Assembly (NCBI GenBank): GCA_012517405.1
Contig: JAAYVB010000001.1
Location: 62,001 to 126,000, forward strand
DNA length: 64,000 nt
Source: Propionibacterium sp.
GTDB lineage: Bacteria; Actinomycetota; Actinomycetes; Propionibacteriales; Propionibacteriaceae
Reading direction: 5' to 3'
This document shows positions 8,701-16,956 of the stretch, piece by piece; the stretch's first letter is position 1, and the number at the start of each line of letters is the position of its first letter. The position numbers were made by a program, and so were the translations under genes. Below the pieces are notes generated by a model. The model was not told where the DNA came from, searched no databases, and saw only the letters and a list, made by a program, of their open reading frames with translations.

Positions 8701-9019
8701 GGGCGTCGGGGTCGATCAGTTCCAGCCGGACGGTCCGCCAGTTGTCGTCGTCGTGGAGTCCCAGCTGGATGTCGGCCACACCCAGGCGAGCAAGGTCGAG
8801 GTCGCGATGAGGCCGGCCTTCGCGGTCGAGAACTCGGACGTCGAGCAGCTCCGATGGCTGGCTGACGATCTTGTACACCGCGAATGGGGCGAGCGGGAAG
8901 CTGGCGCCGAACCCGGCGAAGATGCGCAGGTGGGTGCCGAAGGGCAGGTCGGGGCCGCTGCCGTCCTCGGCCATGGCGTAGGCGGACAGCAGTTCGGGTG
9001 GGGCGAACAGTGAGCTCAT
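5750..9019 (-). CDS. Very large beta-rich protein of unknown function (1089 aa)
   Basis: Starts at ATG 9019, overlapping the stop of the 1821-aa gene by four bases (ATGA), so the two are probably translationally coupled. No signal peptide, transmembrane helix or catalytic motif is seen. The composition is rich in Pro, Arg, Asp and Val, with long stretches that read like successive beta-sandwich modules, for example WTIESLTLKLGGSNRTVG, RGRWTLTGYFTDTTGVHSEV and AAIWYQWPGHTIRPAMVEL. A proline-rich linker (VEPPPRPVPPPPVLRYHLE) lies near residues 525-545. The first 200 residues include many Trp and Arg. I do not recognise the family. The context (giant partner upstream, wall hydrolases downstream) suggests a structural or binding component of a secreted or particulate assembly. 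Confidence 0.6.
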   Translation of the reverse strand: MSSLFAPPELLSAYAMAEDGSGPDLPFGTHLRIFAGFGASFPLAPFAVYKIVSQPSELLDVRVLDREGRPHRDLDLARLGVADIQLGLHDDDNWRTVRLELIDPDARLEGAAVLGPRGRRFAGLVRDEPRWLFSGPFMHRLHLWGSSSQLGINPWRVPWYELFEGSHELAGVLALPIDGEYTWYAHGDSTAAEGRVERGAPQRLNPMDRPDGQDVGISSDQELRRVAAMLASGQLGGGLETLLAHLVDDRPPPWKQHEHQPMQDPNGKRQVVRAPRLGTLQTAVMDPGLARHFGFATQFDDLPDLDGGGGWDTLAIVGLLALDPREYLRRGLDLTALHDDQRPGTHALLESLMWALENSSGLDPRPAIAERMRFVRNEGLVAAPFLTVVAPVPPWLPPTLARPQVVDHRWQSATDGYPSRLYRASLAFPQPQVASLAALAAQFDGEWTARHDQLDIADGDPGQRAVPRVVGHETDPSARVRGLGGGALEPAGLLSDKAIPDVGPLDYRVWASDMFGRFGQPVDFTVEPPPRPVPPPPVLRYHLERAEIDPLVSADESPGVIRLMVATPHPFPASRFTPAESQLLGSAIVVPRIDDLAAGSWTIESLTLKLGGSNRTVGTTDSGFTEVELPLPRLSPQQRGRWTLTGYFTDTTGVHSEVATLPIEVTDPRPPKVYPTGIGLFWSSAPGPSSEVELMLTWPAVDGSKHRVYLSDQQGLRLRPQDVAEAVAGVAPSRGRVAAAGCRRVLDGGQIDRTAFRLLTESPVVAGADGAVFTTRLPRSLETVQFLRIVPLGPDGAEPPFDSCGIVAVAVPDSRGPVAPRIDGHVDPATGAATLRVVTDGFDRSALQRDEPGLFDPGVAGTEPPRFRIRRAAGQVADPVYARVLREGPMQILNSAATPAVFEATFLDDGGAGRGLEPFVRYVYWAEVRLPPERRIPAGVTLLDPPGGVTVPNPAARQPHPRPLSPPSAPRVLMHLPPNPPDRPDVDTITVLREPGDAADEVKLTITVADAPRSRALAIGPYRAAIWYQWPGHTIRPAMVELAWPELSDGVVPIVVKVPVAVDPDAVLGLRVAFVDPAGRIGEIASLNV

Positions 9020-12000
9020 GACGGGTCCTCCCAGAACGCGGGCCTGCGTGGGACGGCCGACATACCGCGTAGATCGATTACCTCCGTGCCGAGCCAGCTC
9101 CTGGCTCTCAGCACGAACTGTGCGAACCCGCCCAGCGGATCATTGACCTGGAACGGCCGACTGGCCAGGTGGATCAGCCGCGATCCGGAACGATCGCTTC
9201 GTCCGATATCGAACGAAGTCTCACCGCCGGCGGCGGATTTCAGTGCGAGGCTGACCGTCAGCCGACCGGGCCGGTGAATCGGCTCGGGCGACTCGATCAT
9301 CAGACCCGCCAGCAGCCAGCCGGCGCCCGCGCCCCGCACCCAGAGCCGGCTCAGCCGCGGCACCGTGGCGAGCGGCCAGCCCTCGAGCCCCAGCGCCGAC
9401 AGTGCCCGCTGGTACTCCTGGTCGTCCTCGGAAAAACCACCGCCGACGCTCACGGGTGTGTTGACCAGCAGATCTCCGACGACCAGACCGGCCGGGCTGG
9501 GTTCACCCGCCGTCGGGAACCCCAGACCGGCGAGCATCGTGCGCGGTGTTCGCCACCGCGAGGTCCGGAACGTCACCCCCGGCAAACGCCCGTCCGCGAG
9601 CAGCGGATTGGCGGCCTTCGCCAGCACATACACCTCGTACCAGGCCTCGGGATCGAGCTGCAGCGAGGCGCTGCCCGTCGCTCCGGGTCTCGGCACGCCG
9701 CATGCGGAGTCGACGGCATAGCTCCAGCGAAGCTGGTCGGCGTACGACAGGTGACCCGGACGGAGTGCAGCCGTCCACGCCATCGGCAACAACTGCGGCA
9801 GCGCATGCTGCGGGCCCGGCCGGTCGAGCCGCCGGACGGCGACGCGCAGATCGAAGCCATAGGTCTTGGCCAACGCGGCAACGTGATCCTGACGGAAATG
9901 CGCGCGCAGCGGGTCATCGCAGAACCGGTACGCCTCGCTCTGGGCAGGCTCGTAACCGCCCAGGTAACGCTCCAACATCTCCGGCTGGAACATGTCCTGC
10001 CTGATGAGCAGCCACGGAAGGTAGCCCTGCGCACCGTAACGGGGCAGTGGCTGCGGCTGCGGTACCGGCGCGGTCCGGAAGAACAGTTGCCGCCGGGTCG
10101 GCAGCGCGGTGGCGGAACCCTGAGGTGTGTACGTGGTTTCGTCCGACCTGGTCGCCACCACCACGATCTGCCCCGACTTGTCCTGTTTCGAGATCTCACC
10201 CGACCAGGACATGTCGACGTCGATGCGATACAGCCGACCGGGGGCCAAGATGGCGCGTTCGTGCGGCGAGTTCACGCTCGGGTCGGTCTTCGGGCCCTGG
10301 GAGGCTGCCTGCTGAAGCCTGCTGACCTCGCTGGCGATGGCGTCGTTCTCGCGTTTCGCGGCCTCCCAGGCGCTCACCGTGACCCCGCCCAGGCCGACGA
10401 CGCCCAGCGTCGCCCCGATCGGGAAGGTCACGGTGATCGACGAGACGCCATCGGCCGAGGGCGCTCGCAGCAGCGCGGCGCTCTGCCCGGTGGGCAGGTC
10501 GATGAAGTCGGTGACCGGCCACTGCTCACCCAGGTCGTCCCACACCTGGATGCCGGCGAATCGTTCACCGGTCTCGAACAACTCACGTTCTGCAGCCAGG
10601 ACGAGCAGGCCGTCGAGGATCGTTTCCACCGGATCGAGGGTGATCTGCTGGGCGACGAACGCACAGCCTGCCTCGATCAGCTCACCGACGGTCATGTCGG
10701 CGGGAGCACGCAGGTTCGGAGCGTCCAGGTGACCGTGGAAGACGTGCTTGATCTCCTCGGATGCGGGCCAGCCGATCAGCTGCGCAGGGTCGATCCAGAA
10801 CGGTGGCGGCACCGTGAAGACCTCGTCCAGTGCCGTCGGCCCGGTCTCCAGAGCCACCCCGAAGTGATGCATGGTGGCTTGGACGCGGCTGTGCAGCCGG
10901 TTCGTGCTCACCGGCTCGGGCGGCAGCCGGAAGCCGGGATTCGCCGGGCCTGCCAGCCACCCCACCGCCCATCCCGGTTGGGCGCTCACCTGTCGCCGGC
11001 ACAGGTCGGCCGACGCCTTCAGTATCGGCGGCCGTCGTTCCTCGCCTGCATCGGCCAGGCGATTGACCCACAGATCCCTGCCGTTCGACAGCAGGACGAG
11101 TTCCGCGACGTCCGACGAACCGGCACCTGCGATGCGCGGCACCTGCCAGCTGGCCGCGAGCCCGGCGCCCGGCGGCACGGTTCCGCCGACGGTCGGGTCG
11201 GGCTCTGCGGTGACGTCCCGCAGTGTCAGCGCATCGAGCTGCCACTGGTAGCAGAGCATCTCGCTGCCGACCTTCATGGGCGCGAGGGCGCCTGGTCCGA
11301 GGATCCCGGGGAACTGCGAGCCGGCGTCCGGTCCGATCACCGGCGCAATGGCGAAGGGCAGCGAGACGATGGCGTCGGGCCAGACATACATCTCGGGGGT
11401 GATCCGGTTCGGGTCTTCGACGAGCGGGGCAAGCACTCGGTAGCTGTCGTCGGTCAGCGCGCCCAGCGATCCGTCGCGCACGGAGCCGGCGAAACGGTCG
11501 AGCGGGTGACGGTCGGCGTCGGGCAGGGTGAGCTGCGGTTCGTCTCCGAAGGCCAGCGTCACCGTCGCCTCGAGGTCGAAGAACAGCAACTCGATGCGTC
11601 CGGTGACCTGGGCCCACAGGTAGCTGGCCTGCTCCCGCACCATGAAGTTGACCGCCGCTTGCACGCCGAGCGAGAACGGCCCCAGATGCAGGCTGCCGCC
11701 CGCACGGCCGAAGCCGGCGAGGGTTGGGGGTTTGGTGCCGAGCAGCAGGTCGAGGCTCGCGAACAGCTCGGCCCAGGCGATCGGCCGGACGCCGAACATA
11801 GTCTGCACCCCGAACCCGAAGGTGGCCACGAACCCGTCGGTGATCGTGAGCTGCGCGGCTGCGGAGCCGCGGCCGTAGGGCCAGTCGGCAATCCCCCGCC
11901 CCCGCAGCATCAGGTACGCGTCCGCCCCGATATCGAGTATTCCGGGCAGCACCTTCGCGGAGATCGGTCCCATCGAGCGGCCCTGCACCGGGGCGCCGTC

Positions 12001-14481
12001 GGCCCCCAGGTAGACGTACCAGTCATCGCTGTCGGCCTGGAGGGGGAAGTGCCCAACCAGCGGCACCCGGATCTCGAGCAGGGGTCGGAGATCGACCACG
12101 CCCAGCACCCCAAAACTCAGCGCCGTGCTGTCGACGCCGATGAAGCCGAGGAAACTCAACCCCCAGGGCGGCGGATAGCTCGGCTCGCTGATCTGGACGC
12201 GCGGCTGAAGCACGCGCCCGTTGAGGGCGCCTCGGACTGCGACATCGGGCACCGAGATCAGCAGCCCGGCCTTGGACGAGAACGAGAACCCGAGGTCGGG
12301 CAGGGTGCCGACCACCGCCTCCAAACCGAAGGTCGACTGGCCGGGCAGCACGCGGAAGCTGCCCACACCCTTCGGCTGCCACTGGAGCTGGCGCAGCACC
12401 GGGTCGTCCTCGGCATCGGCGGCATACTGCGGCACGGCGGCCATTCCGAACAGCCCGCCCACGCCGAACAGGCCGAATCCGGAATTGGCGAGTGGAATCG
12501 GCGCCGGCAGGTCGACTCCCAGCCGCAGCACGATCATCGGCGGGGCGTACTCGATCCCGGCGTCGACGGCGAGGTTGAGCGGAAGCAGGCGTGCGAGCAG
12601 GTCCGCACCGAATCCTCCGGAGCGGAGCTGTATCCGGCCGGTCCCCTCGATCGCGCCCGGGATCGTGAGCCCGGCCTCAAGGCCGCGGATAGTGGCATCG
12701 ACCGTGCCGTTGTTGTTCAGTGTTGCCCGGATCGTCGCGCCCGACACCCGAATGGGGCCCAGATTCAGCTTGAAGCGCAGGTCGACCTCCACGAAGGTGG
12801 AACCGCGGCCCGACCGGCTGCCCAGCACGTCGAACAGCGACTCGAGGCCGGCAACGTTCCAGGCGCCCGGGTTCTCGACCTCCAACTGCGCGCGGTCGAA
12901 GTCCAGCCCGATCATCTGGAGCCCGCTCTTGCGGGGATCGATGCTCATCCGCGCGTCCCGGACCCGAATCCGCATGGGTTGGTCGGGACGCATCGAGACG
13001 GCGAGCACCCCGACGTCGACCTTGGTGATGCGGACCGCGACGGAGTAATCCAGCTTCAGCGTCAAGGGTCCACCGACTGGCAGACCGTGGCCGCTGGACT
13101 CGAACTCCACTCCGTGCAGCACGAAGCGGCTGTCGTCGGTGAGCAGCGACGATAGCGCAGCCCCGACCGCGACGAGGCTGTAGAGCACCACGCCGGTACC
13201 ATCGCCGACCTTGGCGGCGCGCTCGACATCCTTATCGGCGATGAGCGCCGTCGCCAGCGCGGCAGCCGTATTGAATATCTTCGCTCCGCCCATTGAGGTC
13301 GAGGTGACCGAGAGGATGCCGGCCTGCCCTTGGGCGGCTGCCCCAACCGAGATCCTGAATTCCCCGGGCGCATTCACGGGGTCGCGCGCGAGTGTTGCCG
13401 TGACCCGGACCGGCTTTCCGGCCGCGAACGTGGTCTCCCGATTCGCTCCGCCCGGTTCGCTGAAGCCGGCCTTCGCACCATCCAGAGACAGCTCCATGGT
13501 CGCGGTGATGCAGGTGGGCAGCAGCCCCGACAGCCCACGTGCCGTCGGGTCGATGCACTCGATCCGCACGGAATACCCCGGGCGTGCGCCGCGTTGGCCG
13601 CTGGCCGGACGAGCCGGCACCTTGGTCTCCACGACCAGGTTCACTCCCCCACCCCCGGTCGGGACGGCGAGATAGCCCTTGATCGGTTGGCCGCCGAACA
13701 ACGGCACTTCGGCAGGCAGGTAGAAGTCGAGTTGCCGAGCCAGCAGGCCCCGCCACGATGGCTCGTCTGCCGCAATGGTCGCAAGCGGTGGATCGAGCCC
13801 CGGCGCTCCCGTTCCGGCCGCCCCGGCCTCGATGCTGTCGTCGATCACCAGCGCAGGGAGGTCGAACCCGATCTTCGACGACCCGAAGACCACCGTCGGC
13901 GGCTCGAGTCCAAGGGCCACGATCCCAGCGGTAGACGATGTGTCCGGAGTGAAGCGGATTCTCGCCGGGGTGTCTGCGGACCCGGCGACAAGCAGCGCCG
14001 GTCCCAGGACGACGCCGGCTTCCGCCGAACGGCTGACCAGGACGGGCGCGTGCTTGGGATCGTCCGGCGGTAGCGCCTGAAGGTGGGCATCACCCTCGGG
14101 TGTTACGACCAGCCTTGCGCCGGTCAGCGCCATGCCCGCGATGCCCTCGACGAACTTGAACACGAAGCGGGCCTGCCCCTGCTCGGCCAGGACCAGCCAG
14201 AACTTGAAGGACGTCGGATTCTGCGCGGGCAGAAGCTCGAGCTTGAACGGTGCCGGCTGCACGACACCGGTGGGCAGGGCCAGCGCGAAGTCGAAGCCTG
14301 GGATGGGGCTCTGGCTGAGGTCTTGAGTCAGTCGGACTTCTCCCTGGAGAACGCCGCCGGGAGGGATCTCCGCTGGCCCGGTCAGCTCGAGAGCCGACAG
14401 CAGCAGGTCGATCTCGCGGGGGCAGATGACCTGGTGGAAGACACCGGATCTGTCGAGCAAGTCCTTGATCGAGGTTCCCAT
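9016..14481 (-). CDS. Giant beta-rich protein of unknown function (1821 aa)
   Basis: The chosen start is ATG 14481 (MGTSIKDLLDRSGVF), with GGAG nine bases upstream; a TTG ten codons earlier is possible. No signal peptide or membrane helix is apparent. The middle third has alternating hydrophobic, glycine-rich strands such as VDLRFKLNLGPIRVSG, FGLFGVGGLFGMAAV and GGSLHLGPFSLGVQAAVNF, resembling large amphipathic beta-sheet proteins. It has a loose likeness to DUF6603-type proteins found beside some contractile injection loci, but I cannot confirm this. The C-terminal third is more soluble, with Trp/Pro-rich modules and a coiled-coil-like stretch (WEAAKRENDAIASEVSRLQQ). It is 270 bp downstream of the Cys-rich 188-aa gene and overlaps the 1089-aa gene. 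Probable shell, lipid-contact or adhesin-like component; function unknown. Confidence 0.6.
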   Translation of the reverse strand: MGTSIKDLLDRSGVFHQVICPREIDLLLSALELTGPAEIPPGGVLQGEVRLTQDLSQSPIPGFDFALALPTGVVQPAPFKLELLPAQNPTSFKFWLVLAEQGQARFVFKFVEGIAGMALTGARLVVTPEGDAHLQALPPDDPKHAPVLVSRSAEAGVVLGPALLVAGSADTPARIRFTPDTSSTAGIVALGLEPPTVVFGSSKIGFDLPALVIDDSIEAGAAGTGAPGLDPPLATIAADEPSWRGLLARQLDFYLPAEVPLFGGQPIKGYLAVPTGGGGVNLVVETKVPARPASGQRGARPGYSVRIECIDPTARGLSGLLPTCITATMELSLDGAKAGFSEPGGANRETTFAAGKPVRVTATLARDPVNAPGEFRISVGAAAQGQAGILSVTSTSMGGAKIFNTAAALATALIADKDVERAAKVGDGTGVVLYSLVAVGAALSSLLTDDSRFVLHGVEFESSGHGLPVGGPLTLKLDYSVAVRITKVDVGVLAVSMRPDQPMRIRVRDARMSIDPRKSGLQMIGLDFDRAQLEVENPGAWNVAGLESLFDVLGSRSGRGSTFVEVDLRFKLNLGPIRVSGATIRATLNNNGTVDATIRGLEAGLTIPGAIEGTGRIQLRSGGFGADLLARLLPLNLAVDAGIEYAPPMIVLRLGVDLPAPIPLANSGFGLFGVGGLFGMAAVPQYAADAEDDPVLRQLQWQPKGVGSFRVLPGQSTFGLEAVVGTLPDLGFSFSSKAGLLISVPDVAVRGALNGRVLQPRVQISEPSYPPPWGLSFLGFIGVDSTALSFGVLGVVDLRPLLEIRVPLVGHFPLQADSDDWYVYLGADGAPVQGRSMGPISAKVLPGILDIGADAYLMLRGRGIADWPYGRGSAAAQLTITDGFVATFGFGVQTMFGVRPIAWAELFASLDLLLGTKPPTLAGFGRAGGSLHLGPFSLGVQAAVNFMVREQASYLWAQVTGRIELLFFDLEATVTLAFGDEPQLTLPDADRHPLDRFAGSVRDGSLGALTDDSYRVLAPLVEDPNRITPEMYVWPDAIVSLPFAIAPVIGPDAGSQFPGILGPGALAPMKVGSEMLCYQWQLDALTLRDVTAEPDPTVGGTVPPGAGLAASWQVPRIAGAGSSDVAELVLLSNGRDLWVNRLADAGEERRPPILKASADLCRRQVSAQPGWAVGWLAGPANPGFRLPPEPVSTNRLHSRVQATMHHFGVALETGPTALDEVFTVPPPFWIDPAQLIGWPASEEIKHVFHGHLDAPNLRAPADMTVGELIEAGCAFVAQQITLDPVETILDGLLVLAAERELFETGERFAGIQVWDDLGEQWPVTDFIDLPTGQSAALLRAPSADGVSSITVTFPIGATLGVVGLGGVTVSAWEAAKRENDAIASEVSRLQQAASQGPKTDPSVNSPHERAILAPGRLYRIDVDMSWSGEISKQDKSGQIVVVATRSDETTYTPQGSATALPTRRQLFFRTAPVPQPQPLPRYGAQGYLPWLLIRQDMFQPEMLERYLGGYEPAQSEAYRFCDDPLRAHFRQDHVAALAKTYGFDLRVAVRRLDRPGPQHALPQLLPMAWTAALRPGHLSYADQLRWSYAVDSACGVPRPGATGSASLQLDPEAWYEVYVLAKAANPLLADGRLPGVTFRTSRWRTPRTMLAGLGFPTAGEPSPAGLVVGDLLVNTPVSVGGGFSEDDQEYQRALSALGLEGWPLATVPRLSRLWVRGAGAGWLLAGLMIESPEPIHRPGRLTVSLALKSAAGGETSFDIGRSDRSGSRLIHLASRPFQVNDPLGGFAQFVLRARSWLGTEVIDLRGMSAVPRRPAFWEDPS

Positions 14482-14751
14482 GGGGCGCTCCGTGGTCGAC
14501 CTTGAGGCCAAGCGGGAGGCTCACGATCGAGCCGAGCCGCGCCAAGATCAGGCGACGCACGCCGAGGGCGACAACTCCTGGACGAGGTCCTGATCACTGT
14601 GGGCCCTCAGCTGCCGCAAGCTGCAAACCGAAGGTCGTGGAACTGCGTTGATGCTGCATTCTAGGTGGCCATGGGACCAGGACCGACCTGTGCGGGGTGA
14701 CCAATTGCGGCCCGGGCTCAGCAGGCGTCACGCCAAGTGCGTCTCGCGGCC

Positions 14752-15318
14752 TCAGACATAAATGACCGGCGGAATCTCACAGCCCACCCGGCACAGGCCG
14801 TAGTTGAGGTAGCACCACAGCGATGTGAGAGGGCCACTGCGTGCCAGACACTGCAGCGCCCGTTCCTGGCAACTCCAGGTACAGATCGACACCTCGGGCC
14901 CGCCACCCGATTGCCGCGCCACTGCGTGCGCCGGGACCGGTCCGCAACCACAGTCGTGCGCCGCTTTCACGTCACCGATGTCGATGGCGCTCAGCGCGTC
15001 GATGCTGGTGGTGATGGACTGGCTGACCGAGATCCCGGCCCTGTGGTGTGTCTGCACGTAGGTGATCGGCACGTCGCGTCGCAGGATCAACACGGCCGGC
15101 TCCTTCGGATCGCGCGCTTCCACCACGCGGACGAGAGCGGCCTCGGGCACCTCGATGTAGTGATTCAGCCCCAGATTGGCGTAGATCCGGACCATGCCTG
15201 CCTCGACCTTGCCCACAAAGCCCTCAATGCTCGTGGTCTGGTCCTTCCCAGCGGCCAACATTTCGCTGACCAGTGGATTCACCGTCGGATCGGGATGATC
15301 ATCGTGGCTGGTGTTCAT
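14752..15318 (-). CDS. 188-aa protein with eight-cysteine C-terminal part, candidate modified peptide precursor
   Basis: ATG at 15318 with GAGGAG upstream, ten bases after the ATP-grasp gene stop. Residues about 14-92 form a compact, cysteine-free domain (IEGFVGKVEAGMVRIYANLG, EVPEAALVRVVEARDPKEP). Residues about 93-120 are a Ser/Thr/Asp-rich linker. The last 68 residues contain all eight cysteines (123, 125, 146, 150, 157, 169, 176, 180) plus aromatic residues, ending in CEIPPVIYV. A leader-like domain followed by a Cys-rich end, directly after a peptide ligase, is the architecture of a long ribosomal peptide precursor. It could equally be a metal-binding or disulfide-rich structural subunit. 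No homologue is known to me. Confidence 0.6.
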   Translation of the reverse strand: MNTSHDDHPDPTVNPLVSEMLAAGKDQTTSIEGFVGKVEAGMVRIYANLGLNHYIEVPEAALVRVVEARDPKEPAVLILRRDVPITYVQTHHRAGISVSQSITTSIDALSAIDIGDVKAAHDCGCGPVPAHAVARQSGGGPEVSICTWSCQERALQCLARSGPLTSLWCYLNYGLCRVGCEIPPVIYV

Positions 15319-15328
15319 GGCTTGCTCC

Positions 15329-16336
15329 TCAGACTCGAACGGATGATTCTGGGTGGTGGTGGTACTCGAACGCAGTTGCCTCCTGCGCCACGAGAAGGGT
15401 CGCCAGGGCGTTCAGCAGCGGTTGGCCGGTGTCGATCTCGGCAAACAGGAACTGGCCCGAGGGGTTGACCTCGAAGAAGCGGTACTGCCCGTCCGGCTGG
15501 CGTCGCAGATCGATGCAGCCATAATGCAGGCCGAGCACTCGCAACAGGTCGACGAGTCGGTCACCGAGTGCGGTTGGCAGGTCATGTGCGCGCCACTGCG
15601 CGGTCAGGTCGAGACGCCAGTCGAGCTGCGCCTCGGGCAACGCAGAGTCGAATTCGCAGGCGAAGACCTGCGAGCCGAAGATGTTCACCCGGACGTCGAC
15701 TCCCTTCTCGGTCTTCTCCTGGACGATCATCGGCGCGTGCCGCAGCTTCTCCAGATGCGCCAAGTCGTCCTGGGTGAGGACGCGAGTTTCTGGCAGGGTC
15801 CAGTCGGGCGCATTCAGCGGCTTGTAGATGCAATCGCCGTGGTGGGCCTGCCAGAAATCGGTCACCGCGGCCGGATTGTTTGTCACCAGCGTCTCTGGAA
15901 TCGGGATTCCGAGTCGGCTGGCAGTGACGAGCTGGAACGGCTTCCGGGACGCGACGATCTCGGCCAATGGATCATTGACGAACGGAATGGCCAGCGATCT
16001 GGTGACGCCCTTGACGAAGGCATCGCATTCGGTGGAGCAGTACCTGCGGACGCGCGGGTCGCTCACCGCCGGGTCGATCTCGAATCCGAGCGCCCGGCGC
16101 CACCAGACGCTGCGGAAGTCGTCCAATGGGAAGTCGCCCGCGTCGGTGTGCAGCTGCGCGGTACTGCCGGCGGCACCCACCCGAAAATCGATGGCGGTGT
16201 CCCTGGGTAGTGTGGCCCGATCCCAGATCACCGCGGGCACGGCGAAATCGCGGTCGAGCACGGCGGCGACCGCTCGGGCATGAACGTCTTCGGTGGGCGC
16301 CACGATCAGCACGGGGCGCTGATCGCTCGAGGTCAC
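15329..16336 (-). CDS. MvdD/graspetide-type ATP-grasp ligase
   Basis: 335 residues from GTG 16336, overlapping the upstream stop by four bases (GTGA). The sequence follows the ATP-grasp ligases that make omega-ester or omega-amide cross-links in microviridins and related graspetides. The N-terminal region has VWWRRALGF (77-85) and RRYCSTECDAFVKGV. NDPLAEIVASRKPFQL and LGIPIPETLVTN are next, then the ATP-lysine region CIYKPL (169-174), QEKTEKGVDVRVNIFG (206-221), CIDLRRQPDGQYRFFEVNP and GQFLFAEIDTGQPL (294-307), which hold the Mg/ATP acidic residues. Expected reaction: ATP-dependent acyl-phosphate formation on Asp/Glu side chains of a peptide substrate. The likely substrates are the 200-aa and 188-aa neighbours. 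No transporter, protease or acetyltransferase of a classical microviridin cluster is present. Confidence 0.8.
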   Translation of the reverse strand: MTSSDQRPVLIVAPTEDVHARAVAAVLDRDFAVPAVIWDRATLPRDTAIDFRVGAAGSTAQLHTDAGDFPLDDFRSVWWRRALGFEIDPAVSDPRVRRYCSTECDAFVKGVTRSLAIPFVNDPLAEIVASRKPFQLVTASRLGIPIPETLVTNNPAAVTDFWQAHHGDCIYKPLNAPDWTLPETRVLTQDDLAHLEKLRHAPMIVQEKTEKGVDVRVNIFGSQVFACEFDSALPEAQLDWRLDLTAQWRAHDLPTALGDRLVDLLRVLGLHYGCIDLRRQPDGQYRFFEVNPSGQFLFAEIDTGQPLLNALATLLVAQEATAFEYHHHPESSVRV

Positions 16337-16935
16337 GTCAGGATGGTGTCGATGGGAGCGCAGTCATCGGAGGTGCGATCGCTCTTCCACCCGACCGGGG
16401 TGTGAGTCGCGTAGTCACACCAGGTGGTGTTGATGAGCAGGCCGTCCACCACGCCCAGCCTCGACATGAACGCGCGTGCCCGGGCCTCGGCCTGGCCAAC
16501 CGCGGCATCCTCGAAGGCGACCGTGTCGGTGGCGGAAGGCCGCTCCAGGACGAACGGTTGTTCCCCGGTGGTCGGGAGCGGTGGGACGTACTTGTTCGGC
16601 TGCACCGGATCGAAAGGATCGACGAGGGCGACCACTGCTCCGTCGCCGTTGAGCAGAACGAGGAATGCGTCCGTGGCCAGCGACGCGAGATCGTCGGCGG
16701 CCCGGTCGAACTCGAATACCAGGCTGTTGAGCCCGGTGGCGAAGCTGTACTCGAGCTGGCGGATATCGGCGATTCGCACGCCGCTGGCGAACCGGCGCTC
16801 AATGGCAGCGACGACCCGTTCGTCCTGAAGCGCGAAGATCGCCGGATCGGGTAGCTTCCGGTGCGTTCCCCGCCAGTCAGCCTTGACCGACTCGATCAAT
16901 CTGCGCAGGTGTTCGGAGGACTGTTCTGTTGACAT
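16333..16935 (-). CDS. 200-aa protein of unknown function, possible ATP-grasp substrate
   Basis: First gene of the locus: ATG at 16935 behind a strong GGGGGAGGA box, stop overlapping the ATP-grasp start. Soluble, with no signal peptide. An alpha/beta domain covers about residues 1-165 (AIERRFASGVRIADIRQLEY, DAFLVLLNGDGAVVALVDPF). The final 30 residues change character and are rich in Thr, Ser, Asp, Lys and two Cys: TTWCDYATHTPVGW then KSDRTSDDCAPIDT. Thr/Ser/Lys plus Asp/Glu near the C terminus is the side-chain set that graspetide ligases join, so this tail may be a core-like region. I do not recognise the domain, and it might instead be an adaptor for the ligase. Confidence 0.5.
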   Translation of the reverse strand: MSTEQSSEHLRRLIESVKADWRGTHRKLPDPAIFALQDERVVAAIERRFASGVRIADIRQLEYSFATGLNSLVFEFDRAADDLASLATDAFLVLLNGDGAVVALVDPFDPVQPNKYVPPLPTTGEQPFVLERPSATDTVAFEDAAVGQAEARARAFMSRLGVVDGLLINTTWCDYATHTPVGWKSDRTSDDCAPIDTILT

Positions 16936-16956
16936 GGGATTCCTCCCCCATCAGGG

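Noticed and set aside
9169..13155. 1328-codon plus-strand ORF opposite the giant gene
   Set aside because: Arg/Gln/His-rich, no motif, and a mirror of the high-GC3 minus-strand gene, which has its own ATG and Shine-Dalgarno.
2719..16935. Full contractile injection system (eCIS) or prophage
   Set aside because: No sheath, tube, baseplate, spike, AAA+ ATPase, integrase, terminase or capsid gene is visible; only lysozyme-like and PG-binding parts resemble phage components.
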